From an uncultured Eubacteriales bacterium (GTDB lineage Bacteria > Bacillota > Clostridia > Lachnospirales > Lachnospiraceae): a stretch of 37,014 nt of DNA. Location: the NCBI GenBank assembly GCA_900315015.1, contig OMXJ01000029.1, positions 1 through 37,014 on the forward strand, read 5' to 3'. Made by a program: the position numbers and the translations under genes. Of this stretch, positions 32,450-37,014 are shown piece after piece. The notes under the pieces were generated by a model, which saw nothing but the letters and a program-made list of their open reading frames with translations, had not been told where the DNA came from and ran no database searches. Positions within the stretch are counted from its first letter, which is position 1. Every line of letters begins with the position of its first letter.

Positions 32450-32576
32450 TTATAATTGTTATAAGTAGTATATTTTATAGGATTGCAAAATATGTAGTAT
32501 TGTGGAATAGATTTTTAATCACAATAAAAAGAAAGGAAATGCGATAATTAATGGTTTGATTATCATATCTAAAATT

Positions 32577-33560
32577 ATGGAAAGATTGTTAAGTGTTATT
32601 GTACCATGTTATAATTCGGAAAAAACTATAAAGAGATGTTTAGATTCAATTCCTAATAGTGAGAAAGTAGAAATAATTATTATTGATGATTGTTCCACTG
32701 ACAATACGAAGGAGATTATAGAGAAATATAAAAGAACAAGTGATAAAAATATAATATTACATGAAAATTCTGAGAATTCAGGTCCTGGTATTTCTAGAAA
32801 TAACGGTATAAGAATATCAACGGGTAAATACATTACTTTTTTGGATAGTGATGATATGTTTCTGGATGGTTATTATGAAGAAATAAAAAAAATTATGGAT
32901 AATAATTATGATGTAATTGTTTATAATGCGAAAAGACTATTTAATAAATGTGAATCTGAGTTGTTTATGTTTTTTTCAAATAAAATCAAACCCGGAAAAG
33001 TTGATGCCAAAAAAGCATTGGTTTTTATAAAGGGGTGTACATGTGGTAAGGTCTATAAATCAGCCATGATTAAAAAAAATAGTATAAAATTTGGTGACTT
33101 GAGAAGAAATGAAGATTCTATTTTTACCAAAACAGCGGTTTCGTGTTCGAAAAATGTTTTTTTTATTGATAAGGCCTTATATTTATATATTGATAATTCT
33201 ACGTCATTATCGAATAACGATGTCTTATTGGATCCTAAAAATATAGAAATTGGATTTGAAAGTGTTTATAATAAATTAAATAAAGAATTATTTGAGGAAG
33301 AAATAAATAGTTTGTATTATTTTCAAATGTTATATTGTTTAACAATTTCTAATTTGAGGTCTGGTAAGAGTAAAAAAGAAATAAGGAGGATCTACAAAAA
33401 ATGTAAAAAAAAGTATAACAAAAATGACAAGTATAGAAAGGAATACAATTTCATATATAGATTTACATGTTTTTTGTTTGATATTAATGCGTTCGGACTG
33501 TATCTACTTTTAAGGAATTTAATAGTTTACAAAAATAAATTGAAGAGGGGCACTCTGTGA
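32577..33560 (+). CDS. Family 2 glycosyltransferase
   Basis: A 327-aa GT-A transferase. LLSVIVPCYNSEKTIKRCLD is the classic N-terminus, followed by IIIIDDCSTDNT, NSGPGISRNNGI and the metal-binding FLDSDDMF (88-95). The C-terminal third is basic and helical (KKCKKKYNKNDKYRK), common in capsule GT2 proteins. The start is uncertain. ATG 32577 gives the family N-terminus but has no clear ribosome-binding site; an in-frame TTG at 32556 is nearer AAAGGA (32533-32538). Two tiny ORFs (MR at 32539, MV at 32551) precede it. Its stop overlaps the next start codon as GTGA. Confidence 0.87.
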   Translation: MERLLSVIVPCYNSEKTIKRCLDSIPNSEKVEIIIIDDCSTDNTKEIIEKYKRTSDKNIILHENSENSGPGISRNNGIRISTGKYITFLDSDDMFLDGYYEEIKKIMDNNYDVIVYNAKRLFNKCESELFMFFSNKIKPGKVDAKKALVFIKGCTCGKVYKSAMIKKNSIKFGDLRRNEDSIFTKTAVSCSKNVFFIDKALYLYIDNSTSLSNNDVLLDPKNIEIGFESVYNKLNKELFEEEINSLYYFQMLYCLTISNLRSGKSKKEIRRIYKKCKKKYNKNDKYRKEYNFIYRFTCFLFDINAFGLYLLLRNLIVYKNKLKRGTL

Positions 33561-34579
33561 TTTATATCGTATTATTAATAACTCTGTATTTGTTTTCATT
33601 AAGCAAAAAAAATAATAACATATTATTTAAGCTAGGAGTAATTTTATTATTGATTCTCACATGTTGTAGGTCTAAAAGTATTGGAATAGATACTTCGGGT
33701 GGATATTATAAATACTATAGATATATTGAAAATGGTATTAACTTGTGGTGGGTTGAACCAGCTTGGGTAATAATAAATAAATTGTGTATTATAGTTGGGA
33801 TTGGTTATCAGGGAGTATTGGCATTATCGGGATTATTGACAATTTTACCATCAGCATATGTAATTAATAAAAAATGTGAGAATAAATGTTTTGGTCTTGC
33901 TATTTATTATGCACTCTATCTTCCTATTTATTCGTTTAACTTGATGAGACAAAGCATAGCGATAGCTTTTGTTTTTCTTGCTATGTATTTATATATTGAA
34001 AAGAAATATTATAAATCAATTGTTGGTATAATTATAGCAGTTCTATTTCATAATTCAGCTTTTTTGGCTGTTTTTGTTGTATTATTTTTATTGATTAAAC
34101 CTAAATATAAACATGTTTTTTTTATGATTATTATTTCATTATGTGTCGGCGTATTTGCTAGTAATCGATTGTTTTTTTTGTTGGCAGGAAAATACTCTAA
34201 TAGTTTATTAAATACTGGAGGATATGCTGGATTCAGAAATACAAGTTTTATACCAATACTGTTTGTTGTTATCTTTGATACGTTTTTCTTATTTATTGTT
34301 TTTTTGTCTTATAAAACAATTAAAGATGATAAAATGTTTCTAATAACCCTACTAGGAGTGTTGGTCATGAATTTGACATTGAGGCTTGGACAAGGTACGA
34401 GGATAGTTTTATATTTTTCACAGGCACAATGTATTTTTTTACCTAACTACATAAATAATATTGACAGAAAAGTAAATAAGAAAACAATAATAACATTGTA
34501 TGTATTATATGTTACACTAAATTTTTTAAGAATAATTGGAGCACAATGGCATACTATTACACCATATACGATGTTTTAA
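33557..34579 (+). CDS. EpsG-family polysaccharide polymerase (Wzy-like)
   Basis: A 340-aa protein with about nine to ten membrane helices. Family landmarks are CRSKSIGIDTSGGYYKYY near residue 37, VEPAWVIINKL, FNLMRQSIAIAFVFLAMYLY near 131 and LFHNSAFLA. The RS..IG.DT.....Y and N..RQ..A pattern identifies EpsG-type polymerases that join repeat units on the outer membrane leaflet. The start codon is GTG 33557, overlapping the previous TGA by 4 nt, with GAGGGG upstream. It is the second polymerase candidate and is likely specific to the glycan begun by the PglC-like enzyme. Confidence 0.83.
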   Translation: MIYIVLLITLYLFSLSKKNNNILFKLGVILLLILTCCRSKSIGIDTSGGYYKYYRYIENGINLWWVEPAWVIINKLCIIVGIGYQGVLALSGLLTILPSAYVINKKCENKCFGLAIYYALYLPIYSFNLMRQSIAIAFVFLAMYLYIEKKYYKSIVGIIIAVLFHNSAFLAVFVVLFLLIKPKYKHVFFMIIISLCVGVFASNRLFFLLAGKYSNSLLNTGGYAGFRNTSFIPILFVVIFDTFFLFIVFLSYKTIKDDKMFLITLLGVLVMNLTLRLGQGTRIVLYFSQAQCIFLPNYINNIDRKVNKKTIITLYVLYVTLNFLRIIGAQWHTITPYTMF

Positions 34580-34611
34580 AGATAATTAATGATTGGAGAA
34601 GCAATAAATAA

Positions 34612-35685
34612 ATGAAAAAATTTGCAATTTTTTTACCTCAGTTTCATGAAATTGAAGATAATAATAAATGGTGGGGAAAAGGATATACTGAATGGACTTG
34701 TGTTAAGAATGCAAAACCGTTATATGGTGGTCATAATCAACCTAAAATACCTTTGAATAATAATTATTATGATTTAACTGATAAAAATACAGTCAAATGG
34801 CAAACAGAAATAGCAAATGAATATGGTATTGATGGTTTCATTTATTATCATTACTATTTTACAGGAAAACTAATAATGGAGAAGCCGGCAGAAAATTTAT
34901 TGATGTGGAAAGATATACCACAAAAGTTTTTTTTCTGTTGGGCTAATCACACGTGGGTAAAAGGTAAAGGTCCAGATAGAAAAATACTTATTGAGCAAGA
35001 ATATGGGGACGAAAAAGATTGGGAAAGACATATTAACTATTTGATGAATTTTTTTAAAGATGAACGTTACGAAAAAAAAGATAACAAACCGTTGTTAATG
35101 ATTTATAATTCGAATTTCAAGGAAAAGAAAAGTATGATTGATTTTTTTGAAACGAAGTGTATTGAACAAGGGTTTAAAGGGATATATATTATTGAAACAT
35201 ATACAGGATCACCTCAAAAAAAAGATGTTTCTTCCTTTGTTGAGAATACTACAGATCAGACGAATATGATTTATTATAGAGAACCCAATGTTGCAACAAG
35301 TGTTTATTATAAACGCAGACCTTGGTTACGTTTGTATCATAAATTTTTGAGAGAAGGAAATAGAAAAATTTTTAAGAACAAAGTAGCTAAAATAAGCGGT
35401 GAAAAACTATACAATATTATGAAAAGATATGATATTAGTAATACAGAAGATAAATTAATCACTCGAGGATTGTTTTTTGAATGGGATAATACTCCTAGAC
35501 ATGCAAGTAGAGGCTATGTGATTTCTCCGCCAGAGTATGAGTCATTTAAGGAATATATTAAATTGATAAAAGATGATGAGTATGTATTTATAAATGCGTG
35601 GAATGAATGGGCGGAGGGAATGATGTTAGAACCTACAGAAAGTTTAAAGTACAAATATTTGGAATGGATTAAAAGTGTGGATTGA
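34612..35685 (+). CDS. wbsX: WbsX-type glycan biosynthesis protein
   Basis: A 357-aa cytosolic protein with the hallmarks of the WbsX family (glycosyltransferase-like, related in fold to GH99 hydrolases): AIFLPQFHEIEDNNKWWGKG near the N-terminus, EWTCVKNAKPLY, FIYYHYYFTGK, FFCWANHTW, LLMIYN, GLFFEWDNTPRH and the C-terminal INAWNEWAEGMMLEPTE. WbsX-like proteins are frequent in O-antigen and capsule loci, and their exact reaction is mostly undetermined. TTGGAGAAG lies about 13 nt before the ATG, slightly far. It lies between the EpsG polymerase and a teichoic-acid-type transferase. Confidence 0.9.
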   Translation: MKKFAIFLPQFHEIEDNNKWWGKGYTEWTCVKNAKPLYGGHNQPKIPLNNNYYDLTDKNTVKWQTEIANEYGIDGFIYYHYYFTGKLIMEKPAENLLMWKDIPQKFFFCWANHTWVKGKGPDRKILIEQEYGDEKDWERHINYLMNFFKDERYEKKDNKPLLMIYNSNFKEKKSMIDFFETKCIEQGFKGIYIIETYTGSPQKKDVSSFVENTTDQTNMIYYREPNVATSVYYKRRPWLRLYHKFLREGNRKIFKNKVAKISGEKLYNIMKRYDISNTEDKLITRGLFFEWDNTPRHASRGYVISPPEYESFKEYIKLIKDDEYVFINAWNEWAEGMMLEPTESLKYKYLEWIKSVD

Positions 35686-35722
35686 TTAGATATGTATTAT
35701 TGTTATTATTCAGGTGTATTAT

Positions 35723-36907
35723 ATGAGAAAAATAATTATTAGCTATTTAAAACAGCATCCTAAAACAGTTAGATTTGTTTGGGATACTGCGAGATTATTA
35801 TTGCAATTTATAGGACTATTTATACCTATAAAAAAGGAAAGAATTATTTTTTGTTCTTATGGTGGTAGATCATTTAACGATAGTCCTAAAGCTTTGTATG
35901 ATAAAATATTGAAGATGGATTTTTTTTCAGATTATGATTTGATTTGGGCTTTTGATAATCCTAATAATTATCATGTGAAAAGAGGGAAAAAAATAAAAAT
36001 AGATACTATTACGTTCTTTTATTATTTGTTATCATCAGGAGTGTGGATTAGTAATTCAGGCATGGATCGAGGCATCGGGTTAAAAAGAAAAAGAACAATA
36101 AAAATTGAAACTTGGCATGGGACACCATTAAAGAAAATATTAGGCGATGAAAATCAAACTGCCTTAGGCGGGAAAAAAATATCTTTTAAAGGAAAGCCGG
36201 ATAAAAATACAATAAGGTGTTCCCAGAGTGATTTTGATCGCCAATTATTTGCAAGATTATTCAATGCTGATATTAAATCTATCTTAAAATCAGATTTACC
36301 TCGGAATGATGTACTTGTTGAAAATAATTTTAATGTTGATAAAATAAAACATAAATTGGGGATTCCGCTAGATAAAAAGGTCATCTTATATACTCCTACT
36401 TATAGAGAGTATCTTATAGACGAGAATTATAATACCTATATTGCGCCTCCTTTAGATATGAAATTATTGCAAGAGAAATTGTCAAAAGAGTATGTGTTTT
36501 TAGTTAGAGCTCATTATGCGGTTACTAAATCTCTTAATTTGGAAGAAAATGATTTCGTATATGATGTTTCAGATTATCCGGATATTAATCATTTGTATCT
36601 AATATCTGATATTTTGTTATCTGATTATTCTAGTACTTATTTTGATTATTCTATACTTGATCGTCCTATTTTATGTTTTGCATATGATTTGGAAGAATAT
36701 CAAGCAAAAAGAGGTTTGTATTTGAATTTGGATAAGGTTTTACCTTGTCGTATAGATAAAACTGAACAAGAATTGATAGACAGTATAATGAATCTTAATT
36801 ATGATGAAGCCTGTAAAAAAACGCATGTATTTCATAAAAAGTATGCTCCTTATGCAGGTGAGTCATGTAAAATTATTTTAAATGTTTTGATGACACGATT
36901 AAAATAA
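35723..36907 (+). CDS. CDP-glycerol/polyol-phosphate transferase (TagB/TagF type)
   Basis: A 394-aa GT-B-like protein of the CDP-glycerol glycerophosphotransferase family. Landmarks: YGGRSFNDSPKALYD (46-60), VWISNSGM, ETWHGTPLKKI with His132, LPRNDVL, LYTPTYRE, VRAHY with His264, and DILLSDYSSTYFDY (297-309). The two His and the SDYSS motif are the expected catalytic and CDP-contacting groups. It would attach glycerol phosphate or another polyol phosphate to the repeat unit, giving a charged, teichoic-acid-like glycan. ATG 35723 is chosen over GTG 35714 because AGG sits 8 nt before it. No CDP-glycerol synthesis gene (tagD-like) is in the window. It is the last gene before the right edge. Confidence 0.9.
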   Translation: MRKIIISYLKQHPKTVRFVWDTARLLLQFIGLFIPIKKERIIFCSYGGRSFNDSPKALYDKILKMDFFSDYDLIWAFDNPNNYHVKRGKKIKIDTITFFYYLLSSGVWISNSGMDRGIGLKRKRTIKIETWHGTPLKKILGDENQTALGGKKISFKGKPDKNTIRCSQSDFDRQLFARLFNADIKSILKSDLPRNDVLVENNFNVDKIKHKLGIPLDKKVILYTPTYREYLIDENYNTYIAPPLDMKLLQEKLSKEYVFLVRAHYAVTKSLNLEENDFVYDVSDYPDINHLYLISDILLSDYSSTYFDYSILDRPILCFAYDLEEYQAKRGLYLNLDKVLPCRIDKTEQELIDSIMNLNYDEACKKTHVFHKKYAPYAGESCKIILNVLMTRLK

Positions 36908-37007
36908 TAATCAAACCTAGATTATTCACGGCGGAGCCGTGAAAGTGGCTGAAAACCACATAGTTACTATATTTTAACTGAATATTGCATTTCACTTATT
37001 AAGTGAA
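36906..37007 (+). repeat. Cluster of four small hairpins at the right edge
   Basis: AATAATC 36906-36912 pairs with GATTATT 36920-36926. TTCACGGC 36925-36932 pairs with GCCGTGAA 36936-36943 around GGA. GTGG 36945-36948 pairs with CCAC 36956-36959. TTCACTT 36991-36997 pairs with AAGTGAA 37001-37007. None has a T-run, so this is not a standard terminator. Such hairpin clusters occur at ends of IS200/IS605-type elements and in dispersed palindromic repeats; the flank beyond 37014 is needed to decide. Confidence 0.45.
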
Positions 37008-37014
37008 TGAAAAA

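Noticed and set aside
1-37014. tRNA, rRNA, riboswitch or prophage features
   Set aside because: None seen on either strand; no cloverleaf-like or known aptamer-like core was recognised by eye.

Overview
The window looks like a chromosomal exopolysaccharide/capsule locus from a low-GC Firmicute, most likely a Clostridia/Lachnospiraceae-type anaerobe. I infer this from the A-rich coding strand, heavy AGA and ATA codon use, strong Shine-Dalgarno sites, near-consensus sigma-A promoters, Thr-rich lipoproteins, and the VanZ-like, 7TM-kinase and XRE-type proteins. No rRNA or ribosomal marker is present, so the family-level call is an inference. Every convincing gene lies on the + strand.

Layout: (a) 1-530: 3' end of an IS200/IS605-type tnpB with an omega-RNA-like hairpin tail, followed by a promoter and a 170-nt leader. 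(b) 533-2569: PglF/CapD-type UDP-GlcNAc 4,6-dehydratase, then a terminator. (c) 2814-7660: two tandem paralogous lipoproteins of 786 residues each, then a terminator. (d) 8027-12548: a 7TM hybrid histidine kinase with REC and Hpt domains, a repeat-VanZ fusion and PurE, then a terminator. (e) 12783-18809: assembly block 1, with a large polyprenyl-phosphate sugar transferase, GT2, Wzz-like protein with a degenerate kinase tail, polymerase/ligase and GT4. (f) 18907-26517: AraC-type regulator and the GDP-L-fucose operon gmd-fcl-manC-fkp. (g) 26750-28255: an XRE helix-turn-helix fused to UDP-glucose 6-dehydrogenase. (h) 28574-36907: assembly block 2, with PglE-, PglC- and PglD-like genes, GT4, GT2, an EpsG-type polymerase, a WbsX-type protein and a TagB/TagF-type polyol-phosphate transferase. 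(i) A cluster of small hairpins closes the window.

How it fits together: PglF, PglE and PglD would make UDP-diacetylbacillosamine (or a related diamino sugar), which PglC would place on undecaprenyl phosphate. ManC, Gmd and Fcl would make GDP-L-fucose from mannose phosphate, and Fkp would make the same nucleotide sugar from free L-fucose. Ugd would supply UDP-glucuronate. A second initiating transferase (12783) and two polymerase-like proteins (16493 and 33557) suggest two lipid-linked glycans. No Wzx flippase, BY-kinase, CpsB-type phosphatase or LytR-CpsA-Psr ligase lies in the window, so those functions must be elsewhere. The final cassette from about 31.2 kb is visibly more AT-rich and looks like the exchangeable, serotype-specific part.

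The points most worth a second look are the HTH-Ugd fusion, a four-copy direct-repeat operator (AGTYRATA) upstream of gmd next to the AraC gene, a promoter that overlaps the araC terminator, a perfect 14+1+14 palindrome inside araC, and the coexistence of de novo and salvage routes to GDP-fucose in one operon. All domain calls come from reading motifs by eye; no database search was run.
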